Numbered from the stretch's first letter, positions 40,343 through 49,283 are shown. The stretch is 64,000 nt of DNA from Zipacnadum sp036504235 (GCA_036504235.1 DASXVN010000079.1:1-64000); one strand, 5' to 3'. Numbers and translations: made by a program. The notes: a model not told the origin generated them from the letters alone.

Positions 40343-41005
40343 CTACCGGTATTCGGCGTCGGCCTCGTCGCCGGGCTCGTGAACCGCACTCTCGCCGATC
40401 TTGCGCTCGGTCCCGGAAAGCAGCCGCCGGATGTTAGGGACATGCTTGAGGGTGACCAGCAGGGCGATGCAGATCCCGACGATGACGTAGGGCCGGCGCG
40501 CCGGGGCGTTGACGGCGTCCAGGGGCAGATAGCCGAACAGAAAAGGCACGCAGATGGTGGCCACGATCGAGCCTAGCGAGATGTACCGGGTGAACAAGAC
40601 GATCATGATCCACACCACGAAAGCCAAGACGCCCACGCGCCAATCCAGGGCGAGGAATACACCCAGCGAGGTGGACACTCCCCGGCCGCCGAAGAAGCGG
40701 AGGTAGGGCGAAAAGCAGTGCCCCAGAATGGCCGCCAGACCCGCGGCGGCCAGCCAGGGCCAGGGGTTGGGCATGGTCAGCAGCAACTGCCGCGACCAGA
40801 CGACCGGCAGCAGCCCCTTGAGCAGATCGGCCAGCCAGACCACGATCCCCATCTTGGCGCCCAGAGTACGCAGCACGTTGCTGGCGCCGATATTGCCGCT
40901 GCCCACGAGGGTCAGGTCCACCCCCCGCGAGCGGGCCACCAAGACGCCGATAGGAATTCCTCCCACCAGATAAGCCACCACGACCAGAGCCACAGCCAGA
41001 GCCAT
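40343..41005 (-). CDS. plsY: Acyl-phosphate:glycerol-3-phosphate acyltransferase
   Basis: A 220-residue inner-membrane protein with five or more helices. It acylates position 1 of glycerol 3-phosphate using acyl-phosphate. The three conserved loops are visible: VGSGNIGASNVLRTLG, FFGGRGVSTSLGV (usually GGKG), and GSIVATICVP. The C-terminal tail is charged. It lies 7 bp after der, a widespread der-plsY-gpsA arrangement, here with a beta-helix gene between plsY and gpsA. Confidence 0.93.
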   Translation of the reverse strand: MALAVALVVVAYLVGGIPIGVLVARSRGVDLTLVGSGNIGASNVLRTLGAKMGIVVWLADLLKGLLPVVWSRQLLLTMPNPWPWLAAAGLAAILGHCFSPYLRFFGGRGVSTSLGVFLALDWRVGVLAFVVWIMIVLFTRYISLGSIVATICVPFLFGYLPLDAVNAPARRPYVIVGICIALLVTLKHVPNIRRLLSGTERKIGESAVHEPGDEADAEYR

Positions 41006-41012
41006 ACGCGGG

Positions 41013-42383
41013 CTACTCCCTTCCGGACGAGCGCCGAATCTTGAGGCGGACCGGCACCATTCCCAGGCTGAACTTCTGGCGCAGGAAATTCAGCAGATAG
41101 CGCTTGTAGGAAAAGTGCATCATATCCGGCTCGTTGACGAACAGCACGAAGGTCGGCGGCGCCGTCTCCGGCTGGGTCATATAGAGGAGCGTCAGTCGCC
41201 GCCCGCCGCGGTTCGGGGGCGGATGCTCGGCCTGAGCCTCGCGCAAGGCGCGGTTCAGCGGCCCGGTATCCAGCCGGCGATGGAATTGCCCTGCGATCTC
41301 CTGGGAGAGCGGCAGCAGCTCCGCCACGCCTTCTCCGCTGAGCGCGCAGGTGCGCAGGAGGGGCGCCTCCTGGGCGAACTTGATGCGCGACCGGACCAGG
41401 GACTCGAAGTCCTTCCACAGGAGCTTCTCGGCCTTCACGCGCTCCTCCGGCGACAGCTCGCTCTCCGCGAAGGCGGCTTCCCGCACCAGGTCCCATTTGT
41501 TGGCGACCAGCACCAGCGCGCGCCCGGCCTCATTGACCTCCAGGGCGATGGCCGCGTCCTGCTGGGTCATCCCCTCGTTGGCGTCGAAAACCACGATGCC
41601 CACGGTGGCCCGCTCCAGGGTCTTGAAGGTGCGCAGGCTGCTATAGAACTCCATGCCCTGCGACCGCTTGCCGCGCTTCCGCAGGCCGGGGGTGTCCACG
41701 AGCTGGAACCACTGGCCCTCCGGGGACTGCATCAGCGTATCCACCGCGTCGCGCGTGGTGCCCGGAATCTCGCTGACGATCATGCGCGGCTGGCCCAGCA
41801 GGGCGTTGACGATCGCCGATTTGCCGGCGTTGGGGCGACCAATGATGGCCACGGCAATCGCGCCTTCCGGCGCCGGCGGCGTCTCCTCGGGCGGGGGCAG
41901 CGCGTCCGACAGGTCCTCCTCCAGGGTCTTGATCCCCTGGTTGTGCAAGGCGGAAATCGCCAGCGGCATCCCCAGGCCCAGCTCCGCGAAGGGCGCGACC
42001 TCGCCGAGGCCCGATTCCATCTTGTTGACGACCGGGATGATCGTCTTGCCGCTGTGGCGAGCCGCCTCGGCGACCTCCCAGTCGAGGGTGGTGACGCCTT
42101 CCTGCCCGTCAAAGAGCAGCAGCAGCACGTCCGCCTCCGCCAGGGCCCGGCCCGCTTGCTCGCGGACCATGCCGATCAGTTCATCATTCTCCGCGCCCAC
42201 CAGCCCACCGGTGTCCACCAGGAGGGCCGGGCGGCCATCCAGGACGACTTCCGCGTACAGGCGATCACGGGTCACGCCGGGGATATCCTCGACGACCGCG
42301 CGCCGCTGGCGAACCAGGCGATTAAAGAGGGCCGATTTGCCCACATTGGTGCGACCGATTATGGCTACAATAGGTAAAGACAT
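41013..42383 (-). CDS. der: Ribosome biogenesis GTPase Der
   Basis: A 456-residue protein with two tandem GTPase domains and a C-terminal KH-like domain, needed for 50S assembly. Domain 1: GRTNVGKSALFN, DTGG, VNKME. Domain 2: GRPNAGKSAIVN, DTPG, ANKWD. The C terminus holds FVLFVNEPDMMHFSYKRYL, which belongs to the KH-like part. Length is normal. It overlaps nothing and runs into plsY. Confidence 0.97.
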   Translation of the reverse strand: MSLPIVAIIGRTNVGKSALFNRLVRQRRAVVEDIPGVTRDRLYAEVVLDGRPALLVDTGGLVGAENDELIGMVREQAGRALAEADVLLLLFDGQEGVTTLDWEVAEAARHSGKTIIPVVNKMESGLGEVAPFAELGLGMPLAISALHNQGIKTLEEDLSDALPPPEETPPAPEGAIAVAIIGRPNAGKSAIVNALLGQPRMIVSEIPGTTRDAVDTLMQSPEGQWFQLVDTPGLRKRGKRSQGMEFYSSLRTFKTLERATVGIVVFDANEGMTQQDAAIALEVNEAGRALVLVANKWDLVREAAFAESELSPEERVKAEKLLWKDFESLVRSRIKFAQEAPLLRTCALSGEGVAELLPLSQEIAGQFHRRLDTGPLNRALREAQAEHPPPNRGGRRLTLLYMTQPETAPPTFVLFVNEPDMMHFSYKRYLLNFLRQKFSLGMVPVRLKIRRSSGRE

Positions 42384-42405
42384 AGTTTCCGGGTGATGGT
42401 CGGCG

Positions 42406-44148
42406 TCACTTCGCCTCTTGCTCCACCGCCGCCTTCTGCCGGTTGATTTCGGCTATGATCTCCGGCGCGAACTTCGGCTGCCGGTCGTAGGTGTACAGCC
42501 CGTTGACCTCTTGCTCTACGTCGTAGAGTTGAGTGTAACACAACCCGCACATATGCGGGTGGCTGAGGAGCGCCTCGGCCAAACCTTGATAGCGGGCCAG
42601 GAACTCCTCCGCCGAGCGCGGGCGCTCGCCGTAGCCCCAGGCCGAGTCCTCGGCGTGGTCGGGATTCCACCAGATGCCCCCGTATTCACTGACGAAATAC
42701 GGCTGCCCCCGGTACAGTGCATCGTCCCCGGGACAGTTGTAATAGGGCTCCCCGCCGGCGGCGAGTTCCGCAAAGAAGGCCGCGAACTCGGCCGGGTCCT
42801 GCGTGTAGTTGTGGCAGTCATAGAGGTCGGTGGTCTCCACGTGCACGTAGCCGCTGGTGTCCAGCGCCGGCCGGGTCGGGTCGGCCGCTTTAGTCGCCCG
42901 GTAGACGGTCCGCAGCAGCTCCGGATCGCGCTCGCGGGAAGTCTCGTTAAAGGGACACCAGCCGATCAGGCTGGGATGGTTGCGGTCGCGCTCCACGGCC
43001 TCCAGCCACTCCGGCAGCATCGCCCGCAGGGCCTCCGGCCGCGACCAGTCCAGGCCCCAGTCGGGATACTCGCCCCAGACCAGGTAGCCCAGCCGGTCCG
43101 CCCAGTACAAAAAGCGCGGCTCGAACACCTTCTGGTGCAGGCGCGCGCCGTCAAAGCCCATCGCCAGGCCCCGCTCCACGTCGGCCCGCAGTTCGGCGTC
43201 GCTCGGCGCGGTGTAAATACCGTCCGGATAGAAGCCCTGGTCCAGCACCAGGCGCATGAACAGCGTCTGGCCATTGAGCAGCAGCCGGTCGCCGACGATC
43301 TCGAGGTCCCGCAGGCCGCAGTAGCTCACTACGCGGTCGCGGACCTGGCCGCCCTCGTCGCGCAAGGTCAGCGTCAGGTCATAGAGCACCGGGTGGCCCG
43401 GCCCCCACGGCTGGACCTCGCTCAGCGCGATCAGGAGCGGCGCGTCCCCGGTCGCCGGGGTGCTGGCTTCGCCCACCGGCCTACCATCAAGGGAGACTTC
43501 CGCGACTAGCGTCAGGCCGCGCAAATCACCGAGCAGCGTCGCCTCGACGGCGATGCTCCCCGCCGCTAGACTGCCGCGCAGCCTAGCGCTCTCGATGCGC
43601 GCCGCCGGCACCGGCTCCAGCCACACCGTCTGCCAAATCCCCGTCGTGCGCGTGTACATGCAGGCGTGCGAATGGTACTCGTGACTCTGCTTGCCGCTGG
43701 GCTGCAGGCGGCTGCGGGTGTCGTCCACCGCTCGCACCACCAGGCGGTTATCGCCCGGCTGCAGCAGGTCCGTCACGTCAAAGCGGAAGGGCGTATAGCC
43801 GCCGCGGTGGGTGCCCGCGCGCTGCCCGTTCACCCAAACGGTGGCCTCATAGTCCGCCGCCCCGACGTGCAGAATCACGCGCTGCCCGGCCCAGGCCTCG
43901 GGCACCGTGAACTCGCGCCGATACCACACGCAGGGGTGAAAATCAACCTCGCCGATCCCGGAAAGCTCGCTCTCTGGACAGAAAGGCACCACAATCTCGC
44001 GCGAGTAGCCGCCGTCGGCCGCCAGACCGCGCGCCTCGCCCGACTGTCCGGGATCGAACTCGAATTCCCACGTTCCATTGAGATTAAGCCAAGCGTCCCG
44101 CACCCACTCGGGGCGAGGGTACTCGGGGCGGGGCAGATCAGATGTCAT
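42406..44148 (-). CDS. Glycoside hydrolase family 2 enzyme
   Basis: A 580-residue beta-galactosidase/glucuronidase-like protein without a signal peptide, so probably cytoplasmic. Residues 1 to about 165 are the jelly-roll sugar-binding domain (LNLNGTWEFEFDPG, WVNGQRAGTHRGGYTPF). An immunoglobulin-like domain follows, then a TIM barrel from about 285. Candidate acid/base Glu lies in IGWCPFNETS and the nucleophile Glu in YFVSEYGG. It is shorter than LacZ and similar in length to UidA-type enzymes. Sugar specificity cannot be read. It lies 22 bp upstream of der on the same strand, an odd partner for a GTPase. Confidence 0.85.
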   Translation of the reverse strand: MTSDLPRPEYPRPEWVRDAWLNLNGTWEFEFDPGQSGEARGLAADGGYSREIVVPFCPESELSGIGEVDFHPCVWYRREFTVPEAWAGQRVILHVGAADYEATVWVNGQRAGTHRGGYTPFRFDVTDLLQPGDNRLVVRAVDDTRSRLQPSGKQSHEYHSHACMYTRTTGIWQTVWLEPVPAARIESARLRGSLAAGSIAVEATLLGDLRGLTLVAEVSLDGRPVGEASTPATGDAPLLIALSEVQPWGPGHPVLYDLTLTLRDEGGQVRDRVVSYCGLRDLEIVGDRLLLNGQTLFMRLVLDQGFYPDGIYTAPSDAELRADVERGLAMGFDGARLHQKVFEPRFLYWADRLGYLVWGEYPDWGLDWSRPEALRAMLPEWLEAVERDRNHPSLIGWCPFNETSRERDPELLRTVYRATKAADPTRPALDTSGYVHVETTDLYDCHNYTQDPAEFAAFFAELAAGGEPYYNCPGDDALYRGQPYFVSEYGGIWWNPDHAEDSAWGYGERPRSAEEFLARYQGLAEALLSHPHMCGLCYTQLYDVEQEVNGLYTYDRQPKFAPEIIAEINRQKAAVEQEAK

Positions 44149-44218
44149 CGCGAACCTCGGTCAGTGTAGTGTGTAGATAGTCGCGGAAAGCAGTCAGCGT
44201 TACAGCAAGCGGGATGCC

Positions 44219-44599
44219 CTACTCGGCAGGCGAAGGGATGTATTCGACACCGGGCAAGCCCTGGAAATGGCGATCGCTGGTGACCAGGGGAACCCCTTGA
44301 GCCTGGGCCGTCGCGTAGACGACAGCGTCTGCCATAGCCAGTCCGCGTTGGAGACTGAAGTCCGCCGCCTCCACCGCCAGGGCGTCGTCAAGCGGCACGA
44401 CCGTGCACTGCCGCAGCCGCGCGATGGCCTGATCGGCCTCGTCTTCGGAGGCCCCCCGCCGAATCACCTTGTAGACCTCGTAAACGACCAGCGTGGGCAC
44501 GAGCACCTCGTCGGCCTGGTCTATCCAACTCCGAAAGTCGCGGCGTAGCGGGCCATCGGTGAAGATTTCGATCCAACCGGAGGAGTCCACGACGATCAA
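44219..44599 (-). CDS. vapC: PIN-domain toxin VapC
   Basis: A 126-residue PIN-domain ribonuclease. Acidic active-site residues are in VVDSSGWIEIF, the central LVVYEVYKVIRR, MADAVVYATAQ and LVTSDRHFQGL. The start is TTG 44599, which overlaps the TGA of the antitoxin gene (TTGA). Typical VapC proteins cleave initiator tRNA or rRNA. It is paired with an AbrB-type antitoxin immediately upstream. Confidence 0.9.
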   Translation of the reverse strand: MIVVDSSGWIEIFTDGPLRRDFRSWIDQADEVLVPTLVVYEVYKVIRRGASEDEADQAIARLRQCTVVPLDDALAVEAADFSLQRGLAMADAVVYATAQAQGVPLVTSDRHFQGLPGVEYIPSPAE

Positions 44600-44805
44600 G
44601 AGGGATCTTCCTCTTCCCGGTAGCCGGTCGCGTCGAGGCCCTTCACGAAGCCCTCTAGTTCGTCCAGCGTCTTGAGCGGAACCAACTTAATGACTCCATG
44701 CTTGACCGTCACCATGAGCTTCTGGCCGACGTGCAAGCCGGCCCGCTCGCGGTCTTCCTTGGGTATCACGACTTGATACTTCGACGATACCTTAGTCTCA
44801 GCCAT
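44596..44805 (-). CDS. vapB: AbrB/SpoVT-type antitoxin VapB
   Basis: A 69-residue protein with an N-terminal swapped-hairpin DNA-binding domain (TKVSSKYQVVIPKEDRERAG, GQKLMVTVKHGVIKLVP) and a C-terminal tail that would bind the toxin. ATG 44805 is chosen because the domain starts there and GGAGGTG lies upstream. It overlaps vapC by 4 bp and is expected to repress its own promoter. Confidence 0.9.
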   Translation of the reverse strand: MAETKVSSKYQVVIPKEDRERAGLHVGQKLMVTVKHGVIKLVPLKTLDELEGFVKGLDATGYREEEDPS

Positions 44806-44885
44806 CCCCCAGCACCTCCGCCATACAATCATACGAACGATGGAGGTATTGTCTTACATCGAGGGGCTGGTGTCAAGTCGGCTGC

Positions 44886-45857
44886 TCAGAACCCGCAGCG
44901 AGCCTTGTCGCTTTTTTCCTCGACGATGCCCAGAAGCAGGGCGATCAGGGCCATGCGCACCGGCACGCCGCCGGCCGCTTGCTCGAAGTACGCCGCCCGG
45001 GGGTCGTCGTCCACCTCGGTGGTGATCTCGTCCACGCGGGGCAGCGGATGCAGCACGATCATCCCCGCCGGCGCCTGCTTCATCAGGGAGGCGTCGAGCA
45101 CGTACACGCCCTTAGACTGCTCGTATTCCTCCACGCTGGGAAAGCGCTCGCGCTGGATGCGGGTCATGTACAGCATGTCCAGGCCGGCCAGCGCCGCGGG
45201 CAGGTCCGCTGTTTCGGTGGGACGGTGCCCGCTGAGGCGCTCGACTTCGTCCAGCACCTCCGCCGGCATGCTCAGTTGCGGCGGGGCGATGCAGACCATC
45301 TCGCTGCCCAGGCGCGCCAGGGTCGGGGCCAGGGAATGCACGGTCCGGCCGTATTTGAGGTCCCCGCACAGGCCCACCTTCAGGCCGCTGAGGGTGCCCT
45401 TGCGCCGCCGGAGGGTGAACAGATCAGTCAGCGTCTGGGTCGGATGGTTGCGGGTGCCGTCGCCGGCGTTGATCACCGGGACCGCCGCCGCGGCCGCCGC
45501 CTCCGTGGCCGAGCCTTCCTGGGCGTGGCGGATGACGATGATATCCGCGTAGCTGCTCATCATCCGCATGGTGTCGGCCAGGCTCTCGCCCTTGGCCACT
45601 GAGCTAGCCTTGGGGTCCTGCATGCAGATGACGCTGCCCCCCAGGCGCAACATGGCGCTGGAAAAGGACAGCCGCGTCCGCGTGGAGGGCTCGTAGAAGC
45701 AGGTGGCGAGAATCCGGTCCAGCGGCGCGAAAGAGTCGCCATGGTGGGCGGCGCCTTCCAGCGCGACGGACATCTGCTCGGCCACGTCCAAAATCTGGGT
45801 TATCTCCTCAACGGTATAGTCGTCGAGGGTAATAAGGTCTCTGCCGGCCAGGGACAT
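44886..45857 (-). CDS. pyrB: Aspartate carbamoyltransferase, catalytic subunit
   Basis: A 323-residue enzyme joining carbamoyl phosphate and aspartate, the committed step of pyrimidine synthesis. FYEPSTRTRLSFSSAM is the carbamoyl-phosphate motif, GDGTRNHPTQTLTDLFT the middle signature, and LHPLPRVDEI the aspartate loop. A strong AGGAGG precedes ATG 45857. No pyrI regulatory subunit is seen. It is the last gene of a minus-strand run pyrF, Hcp-like, pyrB. Confidence 0.96.
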   Translation of the reverse strand: MSLAGRDLITLDDYTVEEITQILDVAEQMSVALEGAAHHGDSFAPLDRILATCFYEPSTRTRLSFSSAMLRLGGSVICMQDPKASSVAKGESLADTMRMMSSYADIIVIRHAQEGSATEAAAAAAVPVINAGDGTRNHPTQTLTDLFTLRRRKGTLSGLKVGLCGDLKYGRTVHSLAPTLARLGSEMVCIAPPQLSMPAEVLDEVERLSGHRPTETADLPAALAGLDMLYMTRIQRERFPSVEEYEQSKGVYVLDASLMKQAPAGMIVLHPLPRVDEITTEVDDDPRAAYFEQAAGGVPVRMALIALLLGIVEEKSDKARCGF

Positions 45858-45914
45858 TCGCTACCTCCTAGGGACCGGCCGGGGGCGCCGGTTCCTCTGC
45901 GATTCTGTTCTCGC

Positions 45915-46493
45915 CTATCCCCGGGGGCCGATCGTCCGGCCGCCCTCAGGTACTGCGAGGATTCCGCCTGTAGCCCCCGGGCAGGCAACGTCGATGCTTT
46001 GGTAGGTCAGCGAGATCACCTCGAGCTCCATACCGGCCTGCTCGGCCTGCCGGGGCGGCAAGGCACCCGACGCGTAGGGGCTTTGATAGCTGATACCGAT
46101 GACCCGAGCGTTGGTCAGCGTGATCTGGTACCGGAGCTGGTCCGTGCCCGTCTTGTCCGGCATCCACAGGGAAACGACCACCGGGGCGAGCGTCTCGCCG
46201 TTGTTTATCGAGTCGAAAAGCTTGACGCTAGCCACGTCCAGGTTGCGGTAGAGCTTCAGGGGCTTGTTCCGGACTTGCCCCGTGGGGAGTCCCGACGCAA
46301 CATCCGTGGGGACAACTACCTCCCAGTCCACACCTAGCGCCGCAAACTCAGCGGCGTGCGCGCCGGCAGCCCCACTAGTGATCGCGCCCTGTTTGGTCCC
46401 CTTAGCGCTGACCCAGATGTTGGCCGCGGAGGCCGCCGATAGAGCCATGATCAGACAAGCCAGTACCATTATGAACGATAGAGCCTTACGCAT
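45915..46493 (-). CDS. Sec-exported Hcp-like (T6SS tube family) protein
   Basis: Encodes 192 residues. A clear Sec signal (MRKALSFIMVLACLIMALSAASA, cleavage after ASA) precedes an Hcp-like beta-barrel. WVSAKGTKQGAIT resembles the IKGTKQG opening of this family. PLKLYRNLDVASVKLFDSINNGE corresponds to the region where partners are contacted, and a strand-rich end follows (LRYQITLTNARVIGISY, LEVISLTYQSID). Classical Hcp has no Sec signal and is assembled in the cytoplasm, so this is not an ordinary T6SS tube protein. No other T6SS gene is present. AGGAGG precedes the ATG. It lies 34 bp after pyrF and 57 bp before pyrB. Function unknown. Confidence 0.75.
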   Translation of the reverse strand: MRKALSFIMVLACLIMALSAASAANIWVSAKGTKQGAITSGAAGAHAAEFAALGVDWEVVVPTDVASGLPTGQVRNKPLKLYRNLDVASVKLFDSINNGETLAPVVVSLWMPDKTGTDQLRYQITLTNARVIGISYQSPYASGALPPRQAEQAGMELEVISLTYQSIDVACPGATGGILAVPEGGRTIGPRG

Positions 46494-46527
46494 GATTACG
46501 CCTCCTGAGTCTTGGGATTATGGATCG

Positions 46528-47415
46528 CTACTCGCCCAGGGCCTGGTTGATCTCGTCGCGCATGAGCAGCGTCGCCTCGGCGGCGGCCTGGGCGTACTGT
46601 TCCTCGGGCAAAGCGCGGCTCTGGTAGGCGAAGATGAGGCTGCGCGAGGCGTTCACGATCGCGCCGTGGCCCTCGTCGTCGAAAGCGGCCGCGACCTGCG
46701 CCGCGCCTCCGCCCTGCGCCCCATAGCCGGGCACCAGGAAGGGCACCTGCGGCATCTCCTTGCGGAGGTGGGCTAGCTGCTCGGGGTAGGTCGCGCCCAC
46801 TACCGCGCCGACCGCCGAATAACCGCACTCGCCCACCAGCGGCGCGCCCATCAGACGGACTTCCTCGCCTACGTGCTCAAAAACGGTATGGTAACCGCCC
46901 TCCAGGCGCAGGTCCTGGACCTCGCCGGAGGAGGGGTTGGAGGTCTTGACCAGCACGAACACACCCTGGCCGCCGTCGCGAGCGCGGTCCACAAAAGGCA
47001 TGATCCCGTCGCTGCCCAAGTAGGGATTGACGGTGAGGGCGTCAGCCGTGATCTCCCCGCCGAAAAAGGCCTCGGCGTAGGCTTCCGCGGTCGGGCCGAT
47101 GTCGGCACGCTTGGCGTCCACAATGACCAGCAGCCCCTGGCGCTTGGCCTCCGCCACGACCGCCCACAGGCTGCTGAAAGCGAGTCGGCCGAGGACCTCG
47201 AAATACGCCGACTGCAGCTTGACCACGGGCGCGTACTCGGCCACGGCCCCGATGATGCGGGAGCAGAACTCGACCACCGCTTCGGCGGGTACCGCGTACT
47301 GGCTGCGCAGGCTCGCGGGCAAGGAAGCCACACGCGGGTCCAGCCCCACGCAGACGCGGCTGTTCTTATCATCAATGGCGGCACGGAGACGGTCGGCGAA
47401 GTTATTCGCGGCCAC
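46528..47415 (-). CDS. pyrF: Orotidine 5'-phosphate decarboxylase, long (type 2) form
   Basis: A 295-residue TIM-barrel enzyme catalysing the last step to UMP. The catalytic motif IVDAKRADIGPTAEAYA, the N-terminal VCVGLDPR and the C-terminal VPGYGAQGGG (PGxGxQGG) are present. The length and the FFGGEITADALTVNPYLG section assign it to the longer type-2 group found in actinobacteria and others. The start is GTG 47415 with AGGAG upstream. The operon continues through an Hcp-like gene into pyrB. Confidence 0.95.
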   Translation of the reverse strand: MAANNFADRLRAAIDDKNSRVCVGLDPRVASLPASLRSQYAVPAEAVVEFCSRIIGAVAEYAPVVKLQSAYFEVLGRLAFSSLWAVVAEAKRQGLLVIVDAKRADIGPTAEAYAEAFFGGEITADALTVNPYLGSDGIMPFVDRARDGGQGVFVLVKTSNPSSGEVQDLRLEGGYHTVFEHVGEEVRLMGAPLVGECGYSAVGAVVGATYPEQLAHLRKEMPQVPFLVPGYGAQGGGAAQVAAAFDDEGHGAIVNASRSLIFAYQSRALPEEQYAQAAAEATLLMRDEINQALGE

Positions 47416-47587
47416 GGAGCACGCTCCTCAGAAACGATTTTGCGGGCCGGACCCAGGGATTATAGCCTGCCCCGGAAGGGGGTGTAAAGCGGGCGGCACC
47501 AGCCGGGAGGCAGGAATCCCCTTTTCTGACGACGAAACTCGCCTCGCCGGAGTTTTCCCCGGCCTGCTTTTCCCGGAGGTCTCCACC

Positions 47588-48679
47588 ATGACTGGCTACG
47601 AACGATTCATGACCGCCCTGCGCCGCGAGCAGCCCGACCGAGTACCGCTGTGGGAGTTGATTGTCAACGGCCCCGTGATCGAGAAGCTGTACGGCCCGGG
47701 CGTTTCCTACCTGGATTTTGCCGAAAGGGAAGACCTCGACGGCGTCTGCGTGGGGGAGAATTACCACTCCACGCCGCTGGACGACACCCACTGGCTCGAT
47801 GAGTGGGGCATCACCTGGGGCCAGGGCAAGGCCGATGCCCCCTACCCCGCCGATCACCCGATCCGCTCCGCGGCGGACGTGGACAGCTTCACCGTCCCCG
47901 ATCCGGACGCTGACCATCGGCTAACCACGCTCGCGGACGCCGTGCGCCGCTTCAAGGGCGACAGGGCCATTGTCTTTCTGGGCCATGATGCCTTCGAGTT
48001 CTCGGCCATGCTCCGCGGCATGGACAACCTGCTCATGGACTATGCGCTCGATCCGGAACTGGTCCACCGGGTAGCCCGCCTGGTGATCGACTACAAGAAG
48101 CGGGTCATGGCTCGCGCGCTGGAGATGGGCGCGGACGTGGCCCTCTCCGGCGATGACTACGCTTACCGCCATGGGCCCATGATGTCCCCGACCCACTTCC
48201 GCGAGTTTGTCCTCCCCTACCTCCAGGAGATCGTGGACGTGGCCCACGCGCGCGGCGTCCCCTACATCAAACACTGCGACGGTAACATCTGGTCGCTGCT
48301 GGACATGCTGGTGGACGAGGCGGGCATTGACGCCCTGGACCCGATGGAGCCGCTGGCCGGGATGGATATCGGCAAGGTGAAGGAGAAGTACGGCGACCGA
48401 ATCGCCCTGTGCGGCAACATCGACTGCAGCGTTCTGCTCACCCGGGGCACGCCGGAAATGGTCGTCGAGGCCGTCAAGGAGACTATCGCCAAGGCCTCCG
48501 TCGGCGGCGGCCACATCATGGCCTCCTCCAACAGTATCCACCCGGCAGTCAATCCCGACCTGTACGTGGCCATGGTGCGCGCCACCCGCGAGTTCGGCGT
48601 CTACCCGCTGGATGAGCAGATGATCGCCGAATACCGCCGGAAGAACTACATCGAGGCGATTCTGGGGCAGGCGGGGTAG
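47588..48679 (+). CDS. UroD-fold methyltransferase-like protein
   Basis: A 363-residue TIM-barrel protein of the UroD/MtaA/CmuA superfamily. MTGYERFMTALRREQPDRVPL is the usual opening. YIKHCDGNIWSLLDMLVD contains the His-x-Cys zinc-type position, and LCGNIDCSVLLTRGTPEMV the second conserved segment. HIMASSNSIHPAVNPD is typical of the methyltransferase-like branch rather than true HemE. A methyl-transfer or O-demethylation role on a small substrate is inferred, but no corrinoid protein gene is adjacent. GGAGG lies before ATG 47588. Confidence 0.8.
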   Translation: MTGYERFMTALRREQPDRVPLWELIVNGPVIEKLYGPGVSYLDFAEREDLDGVCVGENYHSTPLDDTHWLDEWGITWGQGKADAPYPADHPIRSAADVDSFTVPDPDADHRLTTLADAVRRFKGDRAIVFLGHDAFEFSAMLRGMDNLLMDYALDPELVHRVARLVIDYKKRVMARALEMGADVALSGDDYAYRHGPMMSPTHFREFVLPYLQEIVDVAHARGVPYIKHCDGNIWSLLDMLVDEAGIDALDPMEPLAGMDIGKVKEKYGDRIALCGNIDCSVLLTRGTPEMVVEAVKETIAKASVGGGHIMASSNSIHPAVNPDLYVAMVRATREFGVYPLDEQMIAEYRRKNYIEAILGQAG

Positions 48680-48683
48680 CCGC

Positions 48684-48712
48684 TTGCCGGAACCGGAGTC
48701 GTACGCTATAAT
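48684..48712 (+). promoter_or_regulatory. Promoter for the fluoride riboswitch-crcB unit
   Basis: TTGCCG (48684-48689), 17 bp, TATAAT (48707-48712). It begins five bases after the upstream stop codon and directly precedes the aptamer. Confidence 0.8.
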
Positions 48713-48727
48713 ATGCTCAGTAGGTGA

Positions 48728-48829
48728 ATAGGCTATCTGGCGATGGAGTTCGCCACGGTGTTCGTTGCCGCAACCATCCTTCGGGATTAGTGACTCCTAC
48801 CACTCTTAGCGGGTGCGTAGGAGTCTTTT
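48728..48829 (+). ncRNA. Fluoride riboswitch with terminator
   Basis: GGCGATGGAGTTCGCC (48739-48754) is the conserved 5' stem-loop of the crcB motif. An AACC segment follows, and TGACTCCTAC closes the pseudoknotted core. GACTCCTAC (48792-48800) also pairs with GTAGGAGTC (48817-48825), followed by TTTT, forming the terminator. Fluoride binding should keep GACTCCTAC in the aptamer and so switch crcB on. Confidence 0.93.
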
Positions 48830-48869
48830 GCTGTGGGGCGGCGCACCGGCGAATCATGAGGTGAGCGCG

Positions 48870-49244
48870 ATGAAAGAAATCTTGGGCGTAATGATGGGCG
48901 GGGGACTGGGCGCGCTCCTGCGCTTTGGGCTGTGCTCCTGGACCAAGCGCTGCCTGGCGCCGGGTCTGCCCTGGGGGACGCTAGCGGTCAATGTCCTGGG
49001 CGGCTTCCTGATCGGCTTTATCGCCACCTGTCCCACGTTGGGCCTGCATCGCCATCCCGCGCTGCGGACCACCCTCATCGCCGGCTGTCTGGGCGGTTTC
49101 ACCACTTTCTCAGCCTTCTCCCTGGAGACGTTCCAGCTAGCTTCCGCCGGCAGCCACGGGCACGCGGCGCTCAACGCGGTGGCCAACGTAGCCCTGGCTC
49201 TGCTCGCTACCTGGCTGGGTACCCGCGTCGCGCTGGTCTGGTAG
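48870..49244 (+). CDS. crcB: Fluoride ion exporter CrcB/Fluc
   Basis: A 124-residue membrane protein with four helices, forming a dual-topology dimeric fluoride channel. Signatures: GGGLGALLRFGL, WGTLAVNVLGGFLIGF (pore Asn) and CLGGFTTFSAFSLET (the Phe box). ATG 48870 has AGGTGAG upstream. Control by the preceding fluoride riboswitch supports the function independently. Confidence 0.96.
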   Translation: MKEILGVMMGGGLGALLRFGLCSWTKRCLAPGLPWGTLAVNVLGGFLIGFIATCPTLGLHRHPALRTTLIAGCLGGFTTFSAFSLETFQLASAGSHGHAALNAVANVALALLATWLGTRVALVW

Positions 49245-49254
49245 ACTCGCTAGT

Positions 49255-49283
49255 TTGACGTTCGTGCGCATTGGGGATATTAT
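49255..49283 (+). promoter_or_regulatory. Promoter for the pseudopilin gene
   Basis: TTGACG (49255-49260), 17 bp, TATTAT (49278-49283), 46 bp before the start codon. Confidence 0.8.

Noticed and set aside
45915..46493. A type VI secretion locus
   Set aside because: Only an Hcp-like protein is present and it has a Sec signal; no sheath, baseplate or VgrG gene is in the window.
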